From positions 1 to 55,116 of the forward strand of contig JAHHHB010000038.1 of the NCBI GenBank assembly GCA_019359545.1: a stretch of 55,116 nt of DNA. Direction: 5' to 3'. Source of the stretch: Desmonostoc geniculatum HA4340-LM1. GTDB taxonomy: Bacteria; Cyanobacteriota; Cyanobacteriia; Cyanobacteriales; Nostocaceae. A program made the translations under genes and the position numbers. The notes under the pieces are model-generated. The model did not search any database. It saw nothing but the letters and a program-made list of their open reading frames with translations, and was not told where the DNA came from. Positions 26,420 through 35,587 of this stretch are shown one piece after another (position 1 is the first letter of the stretch; every line of letters begins with the position of its first letter).

Positions 26420-27631
26420 ATGCAGAAAATTTTAATCATTGAAGATGAAGAATCAGTCCGAGAAAATATTTTAGATCTCCTAGAAGCTGAAGATTTTGAA
26501 ACAATTGCTGCTGCCAATGGCAGAATCGGGGTAGATTTGGCTATTTCCGAAGTTCCCGATTTAATTTTGTGTGACATGATGATGCCAGAACTTGACGGTT
26601 ATGGCGTGCTAACAGCATTACGTCAAGACCCAACAACAGCAACAATTCCCTTCATTTTTCTCACTGCAAAATCTGCAAAGTCTGACTTCCGTCGAGGTAT
26701 GGATATGGGTGCAGATGACTATATAACTAAGCCATTTACTCGGACTGAGTTATTAAGTGCCATTATGAATAGGTTGGAAAAGCACGCTACTTTAAAAAGA
26801 TATTTATCTCCTCAGACTGCAATTCACAAATTGTCGCCGAAAATGCAGTTGTTAGAAATTAGCTTACATCGGGCAATCAAACAACATAAATTTCAAGAAT
26901 TTGAGATTTATTATCAACCAATAGTAGATATTGCTTCTGGAAAGATAGTAGCCACTGAAAGTTTATTGCGTTGGCAAAGTCCGGAAATGGGCATAATTTA
27001 TCCAACAGAATTTATTCCCTTAGCAGAGTCTACAGGTTTAATTGTTCCCATTGGAAAATGGGTATTAAAAAGAGTCTGCGAACAAATTAAAAGCTGGCGA
27101 GATGCCGGAATTTATTCATTGAATATTGCTGTAAATTTATCCGTTATTGAATTTAATCAACCAGATTTTATTGAGGAAATAGTAACTTTTATAGAAACTA
27201 ATGATTTGCAAGCAAATTACCTAGAATTAGAACTTACTGAAAGTATGATTGTGCAAGATGTAAATAGTGCGATCGCTACTATGAAAAAATTGCGCTCTCT
27301 GGGTGTGAAAATAGCGATCGATGATTTTGGTACAGGCTACTCTTCTTTAATTTATTTGAAAAGTTTACCAATTAATACTTTAAAAATCGACCGTTATTTT
27401 ATTCATAATGTTGCCACCGACCCCCAAAAATCAGCCATTACTAAAGCATTAATTCAAATGGCTCATAACCTCAACCTAAATGTAGTTGCTGAAGGCGTAG
27501 AGGCAGAAGCAGAACTAGCTTTTTTGCGCCAACACAACTGTAATTCTATGCAAGGTTTTCTATTTAGTCGTCCATTACCAGCAGCCGAATTTGAAAATTT
27601 TTTATTGACAAATAAATGTTTATATGTGTGA
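26420..27631 (+). CDS. response regulator with EAL (c-di-GMP phosphodiesterase) output
   Basis: A 403-residue two-domain protein. Residues 1-120 are a CheY-like receiver with the acidic pocket IEDEES, the phosphoacceptor Asp in LILCDMMMP and Lys in ITKPF. From about 145 an EAL domain follows: ATESLLRW (ESL instead of EAL), VNLS, ELELTES, IDDFGTGYSSL, LKIDRYFI, VAEGVE and QGFLFSRPL. All metal- and substrate-binding positions I can check are present, so hydrolysis of cyclic di-GMP to pGpG is expected. It is co-transcribed with the DHp-less kinase, so its normal phosphodonor is in question. Confidence 0.92.
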   Translation: MQKILIIEDEESVRENILDLLEAEDFETIAAANGRIGVDLAISEVPDLILCDMMMPELDGYGVLTALRQDPTTATIPFIFLTAKSAKSDFRRGMDMGADDYITKPFTRTELLSAIMNRLEKHATLKRYLSPQTAIHKLSPKMQLLEISLHRAIKQHKFQEFEIYYQPIVDIASGKIVATESLLRWQSPEMGIIYPTEFIPLAESTGLIVPIGKWVLKRVCEQIKSWRDAGIYSLNIAVNLSVIEFNQPDFIEEIVTFIETNDLQANYLELELTESMIVQDVNSAIATMKKLRSLGVKIAIDDFGTGYSSLIYLKSLPINTLKIDRYFIHNVATDPQKSAITKALIQMAHNLNLNVVAEGVEAEAELAFLRQHNCNSMQGFLFSRPLPAAEFENFLLTNKCLYV

Positions 27632-27716
27632 AGATTAGGGACTGGGTATTGGGTACTGGGGATTGGAAAATAGTATTTCTAATCCCCAGTCTCCAATCCC
27701 CAATACCCAGTCCCTT
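27632..27716. repeat. STRR-type inverted pair acting as a possible hairpin
   Basis: GGGACTGGGTATTGGG.. near 27638 is complementary to ..CCCAATACCCAGTCCC near 27698. The two arms enclose a short AT-rich loop. It follows the EAL gene and may terminate transcription, but it is also of the dispersed repeat type. Confidence 0.6.
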
Positions 27717-27798
27717 CAAAAAAAATCGGACTTTAGGCTGGCGACAACCATCAAGTCTCAAGTCTACAGTATAAAAACTGTGTATAGTGTTTACCGCC

Positions 27799-29142
27799 AT
27801 GAAAGTTCCTGCGCGTTTCTTGCTGCCAGTTTTTTTACTCAGCTTGGTAGCAGCCTGCAATCAGACTCGCGCCTCCTCAGATAATCCACCACTGCAAACA
27901 TCTGTACCTAATACTGAACTGGTACAAAATCCTACACAAACAAAAAATATCATCCGGACTGAAGTATTTTCACCTAAACCTATCCGAATCAATCTGAAGA
28001 ACTTACCGGCACCCTTCGCAACAGAAAGCGCTTCCAAGCGGCCTGAGGTTGTGCCCGTTCCCCAAGACCCGGTATTACGGGTACCACCAGGCTTTACGGT
28101 TAATGTCTTTGCCGAAGGTCTAAATGCCCCACGCTGGCTAGCTTTAACCCCAGGTGGTGATGTACTGGTAACTGAAACTGGGCAAAACCGCATTCGTCTG
28201 TTGGGCGATCGCAATGGTGATGGTGTAGCTGAAGTTCGACAAACCTTTGCTACAAGGGATAACGGACTCAATCGACCCTTTGGTATGGCTTTTGCAGGTG
28301 ATTCCTTCTTTCTGGGGAACACAGATGCTGTATTGCGTTTTCCCTATACTCAAGGCCAAAATCAGATTACAGGTAACGGGCAAAAAATTGCTGACTTACC
28401 TGCTGAAGGTTATAACAATCATTGGACACGCAATGTTGTTGTCTCGCCCGATGGGAATAAATTGTATGTTTCAATCGGTTCAGGAACCAACGTGGATGAA
28501 GAACCCCTACCACGGGCTTCGGTGCAGGTGATGAATTTGGATGGTTCTGGGCAGCAGACTTTCGCCTCCGGTTTGCGTAACCCTGTTGGTCTCGATTTTC
28601 ATCCTGTAACTAAGGAACTTTACACCACTGTTAACGAACGGGATGGAATCGGTGATGATTTGGTGCCAGATTATTTGACACGCATCCGACAAGGAGAATT
28701 CTACGGCTGGCCTTATGCTTACCTGACGCCAAAGAACCTCGATCCGCGTCAAAAAACCAACGATCAAAGCAAACGCCCCGACTTAGCAGCCCGTACCAAA
28801 ACGCCGGATGTGCTGTTTCAGGCGCACTCAGCAGCATTGGGTTTGCAGTTTTATGATGGTAAAACATTTCCAGAAAAATACCGTAACGGTGCTTTTGCTG
28901 CTTTTCGTGGTTCTTGGAACCGCGATCGCGGCACCGGTTACAAAATTGTGTTTGTTCCCTTCGATGCAAAAGGACAACCACAAGGCTATTACGAAGATTT
29001 TCTCACCGGATTTTTGCTTAATCCTTCTGTACCAAGTACTTGGGGACGACCTGTGGGTTTACTTGTCTTACCAGATGGCAGTCTACTATTAACAGAAGAA
29101 GCTAATAATCGGATTTATAGGATTCAGTATACGGGAGGCTAG
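27799..29142 (+). CDS. PQQ-type soluble sugar (sorbosone/aldose) dehydrogenase lipoprotein
   Basis: A 447-residue beta-propeller of the glucose/sorbosone dehydrogenase family. I start at ATG 27799, which gives a lipoprotein signal with lipobox LVAAC (Cys about residue 20); the GTG at 27787 would add four residues. Family features are PPGFTVNVFAEGLNAPRWLA, NRIRLLGDRNGDGVAE, NNHWTRNVVVSPDG, ASGLRNPVGLDFHP and AFRGSWNRD. It should oxidise sugars in the periplasm with a PQQ-like cofactor; PQQ biosynthesis genes are not in this window, so the cofactor is unproven. Neighbours do not suggest a pathway. Confidence 0.88.
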   Translation: MKVPARFLLPVFLLSLVAACNQTRASSDNPPLQTSVPNTELVQNPTQTKNIIRTEVFSPKPIRINLKNLPAPFATESASKRPEVVPVPQDPVLRVPPGFTVNVFAEGLNAPRWLALTPGGDVLVTETGQNRIRLLGDRNGDGVAEVRQTFATRDNGLNRPFGMAFAGDSFFLGNTDAVLRFPYTQGQNQITGNGQKIADLPAEGYNNHWTRNVVVSPDGNKLYVSIGSGTNVDEEPLPRASVQVMNLDGSGQQTFASGLRNPVGLDFHPVTKELYTTVNERDGIGDDLVPDYLTRIRQGEFYGWPYAYLTPKNLDPRQKTNDQSKRPDLAARTKTPDVLFQAHSAALGLQFYDGKTFPEKYRNGAFAAFRGSWNRDRGTGYKIVFVPFDAKGQPQGYYEDFLTGFLLNPSVPSTWGRPVGLLVLPDGSLLLTEEANNRIYRIQYTGG

Positions 29143-29282
29143 TTAAAAATAGGGAGTAGGGAGTAGGGAGTGGGGGAGTAGGGTATATTCGTTTTTTTTA
29201 ATGGGGACTGCCTACCCAGATTTACCTCCTTTAGGGTAGATTATTGACAAATATTAATAATCATTGAGTTGAGAAATTAGTT

Positions 29283-29690
29283 ATGACTCTGAATGAAAAT
29301 AATACTCAGTCAAATATTAATGAAGCGTCTTCACATTCTGGTACACGGTACTGGGGTAATGTCGAGGTCATTGAAGAGGGAGCAACCTATAGAATTAGTC
29401 GCGTTGAAATCAAGCCCAGGCACGGCATTAAATCACAAATCCATTATCATCGCAATGAACACTGGGTTGTAGTCTCAGGTGTAGCGAAAGTCACTTGTGG
29501 TGATGAGGAAATACTACTAAATCGCAATCAGTCAACTTATGTTCCCGCAGCAACACTGCATAAGGTAGAAAATCCTGGTCATATTCCGTTAGTTATTTTA
29601 GAAATTCAAAATGGCGAGTATTTGGGTGAGGACGACACAGAACGCCCCTATGATCTAAATTTGATCAAGTCTGTAGGGGAAAATGAGTAG
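29283..29690 (+). CDS. cupin protein, type II mannose-6-phosphate isomerase-like
   Basis: A 135-residue single-domain cupin resembling the C-terminal isomerase half of mannose-1-phosphate guanylyltransferase. Motif 1 is YHRNEHWVVVSG with the metal-binding HxxxEH-type residues, and motif 2 lies around PAATLHKVENPG. The N-terminal half of the bifunctional enzyme (nucleotidyltransferase) is absent, so a separate protein would supply it if needed. It probably isomerises fructose-6-phosphate and mannose-6-phosphate; substrate specificity is inferred only. It is flanked by repeat blocks on both sides and is monocistronic. Confidence 0.85.
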   Translation: MTLNENNTQSNINEASSHSGTRYWGNVEVIEEGATYRISRVEIKPRHGIKSQIHYHRNEHWVVVSGVAKVTCGDEEILLNRNQSTYVPAATLHKVENPGHIPLVILEIQNGEYLGEDDTERPYDLNLIKSVGENE

Positions 29691-29794
29691 GGGATGAGGA
29701 AGTGGGGACACGGAGACGCGGGGACACGGAGAATGACAAATGATAAATGACAAATGACGAATGTCCCATACCCCATGCCCCATGCCCAAATAAA

Positions 29795-30553
29795 TCAAAA
29801 CCACCCTTCTTGTTCCAGGGTTTCAATCAACTGCAAGCCACGCGGATCGCCGACTCCTAAGAGTGAGGCTTTGGCGTCTTCCCGTACTCCCAAATCTTGG
29901 TCTTCGGCAAAGGCTTGAATGAGAGCATCGATCGCTGTAGCATAAACTACGTTAGAAGGCAGTTCGCGGCACAGTTGACCAATTGCCCAAGCACTGTTAC
30001 TCCGTACTGCTGCTACTGGATCATTGACTAAGGCTTGTATTAATGGTGGCATCGCCCCGATAATTGCTTCATAACTGACTTCTGCCATTTGTGCTAAGGC
30101 GCTAGCAGCCCACAAACGCACTGCGGAAATGTCAGTTCTTAAGGCATCTGTTAGGGGTGCTACAGAACGGCGATCGCGACAGTTTCCTAAAGCCCAAACA
30201 ACGCCTTTACGCACATAGCCATTCCAATCCTGATTCAATTGAGCAATTAACGGACTCACCGCCTCAGAACTGGGATTGCGTCCGATGCCATAAGCTGCAC
30301 TCACCCGAACTAAGGGACAGGTATCAGTTAATAAGCGAATCAAAAGGGGGGTAGCACGAGCGTCTTCAAGATCGCAAAAAGCACGCGCCGCTAACATTCT
30401 TTGCTGGGGCTGGGGACTGTTTAGCAGAGCTAACATTACTTCTGGATCGGGCTTGGGCACTTCCAAGGAGGCAGTTAGCGGCTCTATTTTATCTAAGGGG
30501 CTTTCTAGCTCCTCCTCTGCATCAAGTAGGCTTAGATCGTCTTCGTCATACAT
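29795..30553 (-). CDS. HEAT-repeat protein (PBS-lyase-like)
   Basis: A 252-residue acidic protein made of about six HEAT-like repeats, e.g. ATPLLIRLLTDTCPLVRVSAAYGIG, SVAPLTDALRTDISAVRLWAA and VDNDPVAAVRSNSAWAIG-type units. Such repeats occur in phycobilin lyases of the CpcE/F type and in general scaffold proteins. No other lyase residues are recognised and no phycobilisome gene is nearby, so I call only the repeat fold. The first 35 residues are acidic and low complexity. Confidence 0.85.
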   Translation of the reverse strand: MYDEDDLSLLDAEEELESPLDKIEPLTASLEVPKPDPEVMLALLNSPQPQQRMLAARAFCDLEDARATPLLIRLLTDTCPLVRVSAAYGIGRNPSSEAVSPLIAQLNQDWNGYVRKGVVWALGNCRDRRSVAPLTDALRTDISAVRLWAASALAQMAEVSYEAIIGAMPPLIQALVNDPVAAVRSNSAWAIGQLCRELPSNVVYATAIDALIQAFAEDQDLGVREDAKASLLGVGDPRGLQLIETLEQEGWF

Positions 30554-30728
30554 AATTTCATTTCAATCACTTCTGGGGATTAACATGTAATCCCTGGCGT
30601 CAATAAGTTAAAGCTTTATATATATCAGTTGCGTTATTGTACACTTTCCTTTGCTCCTCGTTAACTTTGAGCCAAACGAGAACCGCCATAACAAAAGACG
30701 CTAAAGTATTTTATCGCTATCCTCTAAT

Positions 30729-31286
30729 TTATTTTTGTGTATTGAGGAATTTTACCATCCATAGGGATTGGGTTTGATAACCTAACTGGTCGTAAAGATT
30801 TAATGCGGGTTTGTTTGATTGAAAAACTTGTAAGCCAATTTGGCGATCGCCTCTTTGAATCGCCCAATTTTCCACATATTGCATCAAGGCTGTACCAATA
30901 CCCCGCCGCCGATGTTCTGGCGCAACATAGAGGACAAAGATATGGGCATGACGGTTACCTTGTACTTGATCTATGGCATTGCCTACCCAGAGGCAGGCGA
31001 TGGGGGGATGGGGGGCAGAGGAGCAGAGGGGCAGAGGGGTAGAGGAGAGAGATTCTTTATTGCTCCCTTGCTCCCCTGCTCCCCTGCTCCCCTGCTCCCC
31101 CTCCTCTTCTACCCACCACAAGGGCGTATCGCTGGAGAAGTATTGCTTAACTGTTTGCTCTAGGTGGGAAAAATCCTGATTGGGAAAAAGATCTTGGTAA
31201 GTCCGCTGCATGAATTTTAGCAGCAGCGATCGATCTAAACTTGAGCCACGGCGAATAAAGTACCCAGGTAGTAATTGCTCAGACAC
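30729..31286 (-). CDS. GNAT family N-acetyltransferase with a repeat-derived insertion
   Basis: A 185-residue acetyl-CoA-dependent N-acetyltransferase. The C-terminal core is intact: VLYVAPEHRRRGIGTALMQYVE holds the RRxGIG acetyl-CoA motif, and IGLQVFQSNKPALNLYDQLGY completes motif B. Between WWVEEE (about residue 59) and PPIACLWVGN (about 95) lies a 30-40 residue Gly/Gln/Ser/Pro segment encoded by the same repeat as the intergenic blocks. Acyl acceptor unknown. It shares an operon with the small membrane protein 13 bp upstream. Confidence 0.85.
   Translation of the reverse strand: MSEQLLPGYFIRRGSSLDRSLLLKFMQRTYQDLFPNQDFSHLEQTVKQYFSSDTPLWWVEEEGEQGSRGAGEQGSNKESLSSTPLPLCSSAPHPPIACLWVGNAIDQVQGNRHAHIFVLYVAPEHRRRGIGTALMQYVENWAIQRGDRQIGLQVFQSNKPALNLYDQLGYQTQSLWMVKFLNTQK
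31004..31116. repeat. GCAGAGGAG / TGCTCCCC repeat inside the GNAT gene
   Basis: The plus strand reads GGGGGGATGGGGGGCAGAGG.. and then ..TTGCTCCCCTGCTCCCC. The units are repeated and nearly self-complementary. Within the GNAT frame they encode a Gly/Ser/Glu-rich stretch followed by a Pro/Leu/Ser-rich one without breaking the frame. Confidence 0.85.
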
Positions 31287-31299
31287 TTCTGATATTGAC

Positions 31300-31488
31300 T
31301 TAGCTAGCTGAGTTATGTGGTAGTGGTAAATCAGCAGGAGTAGGTTGAGAACTTACCCCTACCTCTTCAATTGGTGCGGGTGCTGCCATATCGGAGGGTA
31401 AAAATATCCGAGCGCTGACTGCCACTAGGGCAAAGACAAATACCAAAACAACAAGCAGTGGGGCGATGTATTGACGAAAAATAGCCAT
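31300..31488 (-). CDS. small single-helix membrane protein
   Basis: A 62-residue product with one strong transmembrane helix (about residues 9-30, APLLVVLVFVFALVAVSARI) and a Pro/Ala/Ser-rich tail. It lies 13 bp upstream of the GNAT gene on the same strand. No family is recognised. Short length leaves some doubt, but the helix and close spacing favour a real gene. Confidence 0.6.
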   Translation of the reverse strand: MAIFRQYIAPLLVVLVFVFALVAVSARIFLPSDMAAPAPIEEVGVSSQPTPADLPLPHNSAS

Positions 31489-31663
31489 ATTTTAATTCTA
31501 AGGAAGCTCGGAACTTTTATGAGAACCCAGCTAAAGATTTGTAAAGTATTCTTGATTTATTTTAGCGATTTTCTGGGTATGGGGACTGGGAAGGGTGAGG
31601 TCGTAGGGTGGTGGGGTAAAATTCTCTCCCCATCTCCCTACTCCCCACTCCCCTACTTCCCCA

Positions 31664-32071
31664 CTACTGTTGCCGATCGCGCTCTAAGTCATCAAGCACT
31701 CTCTCACAATACCAATTCTCTGGCATTCCTGGATAAGTCTCTTTTGCCTGTTCAATTAATCGTTCGGCAGCGGCGGTATCACCGGATAATCTGGCAATTA
31801 GCCTGTTTTTGAGATAGCTATCAGATACACCTTCGTCTACCTGGCTTGGTATTCCTCGATCTAAGGATGACCGAGACTGCTCTCTCCGCAATTGCCAAAA
31901 TAAAACGTAATAAAGTGTACCAAAAATTAAAATTAGGCTGAGTGTTCCGAAAAAAGTTAGGAGGTTAAATGCTAGAAATCCTAAAACTAACTGCGAGAGA
32001 ACATACCCAAGTAATAAACCAGTAAGCAAGAGGATGAATGTACCGACAGCAATAACTACTTGATTCCCCAT
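31664..32071 (-). CDS. two-helix membrane protein of unknown function
   Basis: A 135-residue protein with two adjacent hydrophobic helices (about 7-30 and 35-62), then a soluble C-terminal half rich in charged residues ending in YPGMPENWYCERVLDDLERD. It overlaps the end of the AmpG-like gene by 16 bp (32056-32071), so the two are translationally coupled. I do not recognise the family; the ending suggests a conserved cyanobacterial hypothetical. Confidence 0.75.
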   Translation of the reverse strand: MGNQVVIAVGTFILLLTGLLLGYVLSQLVLGFLAFNLLTFFGTLSLILIFGTLYYVLFWQLRREQSRSSLDRGIPSQVDEGVSDSYLKNRLIARLSGDTAAAERLIEQAKETYPGMPENWYCERVLDDLERDRQQ

Positions 32072-33348
32072 ATATCCTCTTCTTCGTCCTCAAGTCCTGG
32101 TCTAGACACTGCCACTGGCTGAGGGTTCCAAGGGGCAAATACTGGTAATAGAAGTAGTCCCGGGAGAGCGGCGGCGATGGTTATTAAGAAAAATGTAGGC
32201 CAACCTGTGCTTTGGGCGATCGCACCTCCAGGGGCCGACAGAATATCGCGGCTGACAGCCATCAAGCTGGAAAGCAAAGCATATTGGGTTGCAGAAAACC
32301 GCTGGTTACAAAGACTCATCAAAAAGGCAACAAAGGCTGCTGTCCCCAATCCACCACAAAATTGTTCTATGTTGATGGCAAGTACCATAGCTTGGTAGTT
32401 TTTACCGATATATGCTAGGAAAAAGTAAGCTAAATTACTTACTGCTTGTAGAATACCAAAAACCCAAAGCGATCGATTGATGCCTATAGCACTCAAAATC
32501 GAACCACCTGCTAGGGCGCCGACAATCGTAGCAACTAATCCCATGCCGACTTGAATTGCCCCAATATCGGTTTTGGTAAAACCTGTTTGCAGCAAAAAGG
32601 GCGTGGTCATATTGCTCAACAAAGCATCACCCAGTTTGTATAAGGTAATGAACACAAGAATTAAAATAGCGTATAAGATACCTTGACGCTGAAAAAATTC
32701 ACCAAAGGGCAAGATAACAGCATCAGCTAAGGAAGCGGGAGGGCTAATTTCCTTGGGTTCTGGTGCTAACAAGCTGGCAAAAATACCAATTAACATGATT
32801 CCTGCCATCAACAAGTAAACTGATGACCAGGGTAATTTATCAGCAAGTATCAAGGCTAAAGCACCTGCGACTAACAAGGCAATTCGATAACCTAAGATAA
32901 AAACCGCTGCACCAGCACCCATTTCTAGTTTTTCCAAAACATCGGTGCGGTAGGCGTCAGCGGCGATATCTTGAGTTGCACTGATAAAGGCAATAACTAT
33001 AGCGTTAATGGCTAAAAGTTGTAATGCTTGTTTGGGTTGTTGAAATGCCATGATGGCGATCGCTATAATCAAGCCAACCTGTGTCAAAATCAACCAACCC
33101 CGTCGTCGTCCCAAACCTGGCAGGCTGAACCTGTCTATTAACGGCGACCACAGAAACTTCAAAGAATAAGGCAACCCGGCAAGGCTAAACCAGCCAATAG
33201 CGCCTAAATCGACCTTTTCCACGGTCATCCAAGCCTTCAAGGTATTACCGATTAACAATAACGGTAAACCCGATGCAAAGCCCAACAATAACAAAGCCGC
33301 CATCTTGCGACTACCGAAAACTTGCAGCAGCGATTCCATTTTCCTCAT
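32056..33348 (-). CDS. AmpG-like MFS permease
   Basis: A 430-residue major-facilitator protein with about twelve helices. The N-terminus LLLGFASGLPLLLIGNTLKAW and the WFSLAGLPYSLKFLWSPLIDR segment are typical of the AmpG subfamily, which imports muropeptides for cell-wall recycling. The usual SATQDIAADAYRTDVL motif is also present. Substrate in a cyanobacterium is inferred by family only. Its 3' end overlaps the next gene, so they form an operon. An internal ATG at codon 4 (MESLLQVF) is an alternative start. Confidence 0.88.
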   Translation of the reverse strand: MRKMESLLQVFGSRKMAALLLLGFASGLPLLLIGNTLKAWMTVEKVDLGAIGWFSLAGLPYSLKFLWSPLIDRFSLPGLGRRRGWLILTQVGLIIAIAIMAFQQPKQALQLLAINAIVIAFISATQDIAADAYRTDVLEKLEMGAGAAVFILGYRIALLVAGALALILADKLPWSSVYLLMAGIMLIGIFASLLAPEPKEISPPASLADAVILPFGEFFQRQGILYAILILVFITLYKLGDALLSNMTTPFLLQTGFTKTDIGAIQVGMGLVATIVGALAGGSILSAIGINRSLWVFGILQAVSNLAYFFLAYIGKNYQAMVLAINIEQFCGGLGTAAFVAFLMSLCNQRFSATQYALLSSLMAVSRDILSAPGGAIAQSTGWPTFFLITIAAALPGLLLLPVFAPWNPQPVAVSRPGLEDEEEDIWGIK

Positions 33349-33681
33349 GGTTTCAACTTTTTGCCTCTTTTGAGGAAATCTCAGCTATGGTAATTGGAGT
33401 TTGGATAAAGTACAACAAGGCAATGAAAAAATCTATCATCTAAACTAATACCTATAAGAATTTGCGCGATCGCCGCAGCATTAATTGACTATTAATCACT
33501 ATCACAGGTCGTGTGTAGTTTTCTGCAAACACACTAACTCACCAAGATTTACTCGTCCTAAATCCAAATTCAGGATACCTTCATAGCGTAGTGGTTTATC
33601 TTATAGCAATTTGAACAATGATCGCGACACATGAACTACTCAAAGCAATTCCCAGTAAATCTTTGATAATCCAAAATCGGA
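33349..33681. other. 330-bp spacer at the border of the dnd island
   Basis: No reading frame, tRNA or clear inverted repeat was found between ampG-like and the dnd methyltransferase. No direct repeat marking an attachment site is evident. Confidence 0.45.
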
Positions 33682-35139
33682 TTAACTTTCTGGAATCGGA
33701 TAAACCTGATGTCCTCTGATTTCTACCCCGTGTGCGGCAAGGCATTTTCCCCAACCTTCACGAGTGCCGATATCGCTTGTGTGCTTGAGCAATCCTAATT
33801 TTTCTTCTTGTTGGGTGAGTTTAGCAAATTCTTCGTAACGCGGATATGTATTGGTAACAAATGTTTCTTTTCGATGCAAAATTGGCGGATTTGCTCTAGT
33901 TTTATATTCTCGGTGAGTCACAGCTAGGGTTTTTAAGTCAATACCTATACTTGCTGCTAAAGCTGGATGGGCGTCAGTATCGAATTCTGGGTAAAAAAGA
34001 TAGGATATTTGCGGTTTATCAATGTGATATTTTATCAATGTGGCTCGATCTACACGCCCAATGGTGCGGCTAGCGCAGCCTTCGTAAATTCGCAGCAGAG
34101 GATCGAGTGCAGCAAGCGCCGAAACATGTACATAAAGGGCACCGCGCGTGTGTTTACCAATTTTGCTTTTTTCACAAGCAGTTTGAATCACTTTCGGTTT
34201 ACCTAAACTGAAAAGCTTTTGATCGGCGACTTGGCAAGCTTCTTCGTAGCTACTAAAAAAGGCTTTGATGTCGTGACGCATTTCTGGCGCTAGCTTCTGC
34301 CATGCAGGGCGGCGATCGAAGTGGGTGAGGGCGAGATAAACTTGGATATCTAGAGAACGACGATAAGCGATCGCATCCCATTCTGTTTCGTCGGTGGCTT
34401 GCAAAATTACGCCAAACGCACGCCGGAAGTTACCAAATTCCTTAAGTAATTCTTGTTCATTTTCCAATTCACCTTTCACAGGCAATCTACCGCGCTTGGT
34501 AAAAAAAGTCATGAGTGGTTGCAGTTGTTCTTGGTAATCTTCAAACCGCTTGGTGGGGATGCGGACTCGCGGTGTAGAAGAAGTAGAAAAGAAGCGGATA
34601 GCTTTGTAACTTTCTTTTTGGGCTTCATCTCGAAAAACAAAGTAGACACCCAGCGCTATGGGTACCGCATCGACATTTAGCACTTCATCAATGTAAGTTT
34701 TAAGTTCCTCTTGCTCGTAATATTTTTGAAAAGTGTTGCGGCGGGTTACAATGCCATCGTTGTAAGCCAGCTGAGTTTTGCTGGGAGCATTAATCAGCAC
34801 TTGAGCTGCGACAATTAAAACTTGCTGGGTGAGTTCCCAAGCTTGGATGAGGCTTTGGCGGCGTTCCTCTGCATCTTCGATGACGTTGAGGACATAACCC
34901 AAATTGACGACATCAGCGGGGGTGAGTGGGACATCGGGATAGTAGTAAGGGTCCCAGCCTGCACTGGTGTAGCCTAAGTCTGCTATTCGCCGCACATCAC
35001 CACCGTAGCCGCAACCATAGTCAAAAAAAGTGGTATTTTGATCCAGGATTGCCCATTCTATGGCTAATCGCACGGGGCGGGAGATGTCAGTGCGAGCGAT
35101 CGCAGCTCTATGGCGATCGATTTCTAAGGCTTCAGGCAT
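33682..35139 (-). CDS. DNA phosphorothioation-associated putative methyltransferase
   Basis: A 485-residue protein with a class-I SAM-binding motif FFDYGCGYGGDVRRIADLG (about 38-56) and downstream ADVVNLGYVLNVIED, in line with the family annotated as a dnd-associated putative methyltransferase. The C-terminal 300 residues have no known domain. It is the last gene of dndD-mazF-like-dndE-this gene; the gap to dndE is 30 bp, so co-transcription is likely. Whether it methylates DNA, or acts on another substrate, is unknown. The family name is from memory and would need an HMM check. Confidence 0.82.
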   Translation of the reverse strand: MPEALEIDRHRAAIARTDISRPVRLAIEWAILDQNTTFFDYGCGYGGDVRRIADLGYTSAGWDPYYYPDVPLTPADVVNLGYVLNVIEDAEERRQSLIQAWELTQQVLIVAAQVLINAPSKTQLAYNDGIVTRRNTFQKYYEQEELKTYIDEVLNVDAVPIALGVYFVFRDEAQKESYKAIRFFSTSSTPRVRIPTKRFEDYQEQLQPLMTFFTKRGRLPVKGELENEQELLKEFGNFRRAFGVILQATDETEWDAIAYRRSLDIQVYLALTHFDRRPAWQKLAPEMRHDIKAFFSSYEEACQVADQKLFSLGKPKVIQTACEKSKIGKHTRGALYVHVSALAALDPLLRIYEGCASRTIGRVDRATLIKYHIDKPQISYLFYPEFDTDAHPALAASIGIDLKTLAVTHREYKTRANPPILHRKETFVTNTYPRYEEFAKLTQQEEKLGLLKHTSDIGTREGWGKCLAAHGVEIRGHQVYPIPES

Positions 35140-35169
35140 AGTATCAGTTAACAGTTAACTAATATCCTT

Positions 35170-35556
35170 TCAATCTTTAATGGCCAGTTCAATTAAATCT
35201 TCAATTTTCTTGATATTTTGATCGCCTGCTAAGTAACCGATACCGCGATGCAAGTGCAGGCGGAATTGGGTGGCGAGGGTTTCTTTATCAATGGGATAGC
35301 CGTCGTTATGACAGCGTTGCTTGAGAGCGATGAGGAGAATATCAGACATTTCGCCACCAAAGACGCGCCAAGCCATTTCGACGTTGCTATCTTGGGGAAT
35401 TGGTACGGGGGAGGGTGGAGTTGGTTCTGCGAGGGAACGACAAAACGCCCAACGACAGAGGATGTTCCATTGGTCTATTTTGATATTACGTCTGAGTTTG
35501 AGAAGTTGGTCTTTGGCTGTTTGGGAGAGTTTTATTCTTTCGATTGGGGATTCCAT
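35170..35556 (-). CDS. dndE: DndE, DNA sulfur-modification protein
   Basis: A 128-residue protein of DndE length. It begins IERIKLSQTAKDQLLKLRRN, typical of DndE, and ends with a helical domain containing LHLHRGIGYLAGD. DndE binds nicked DNA and is required, with DndC and DndD, to insert sulfur in place of a non-bridging oxygen of the backbone. The neighbours dndD and the methyltransferase fit. A 31-bp gap separates it from the MazF-like gene upstream. Confidence 0.88.
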   Translation of the reverse strand: MESPIERIKLSQTAKDQLLKLRRNIKIDQWNILCRWAFCRSLAEPTPPSPVPIPQDSNVEMAWRVFGGEMSDILLIALKQRCHNDGYPIDKETLATQFRLHLHRGIGYLAGDQNIKKIEDLIELAIKD

Positions 35557-35587
35557 AAATATTGCTAAAAATTGAGGTACTTTTCAG

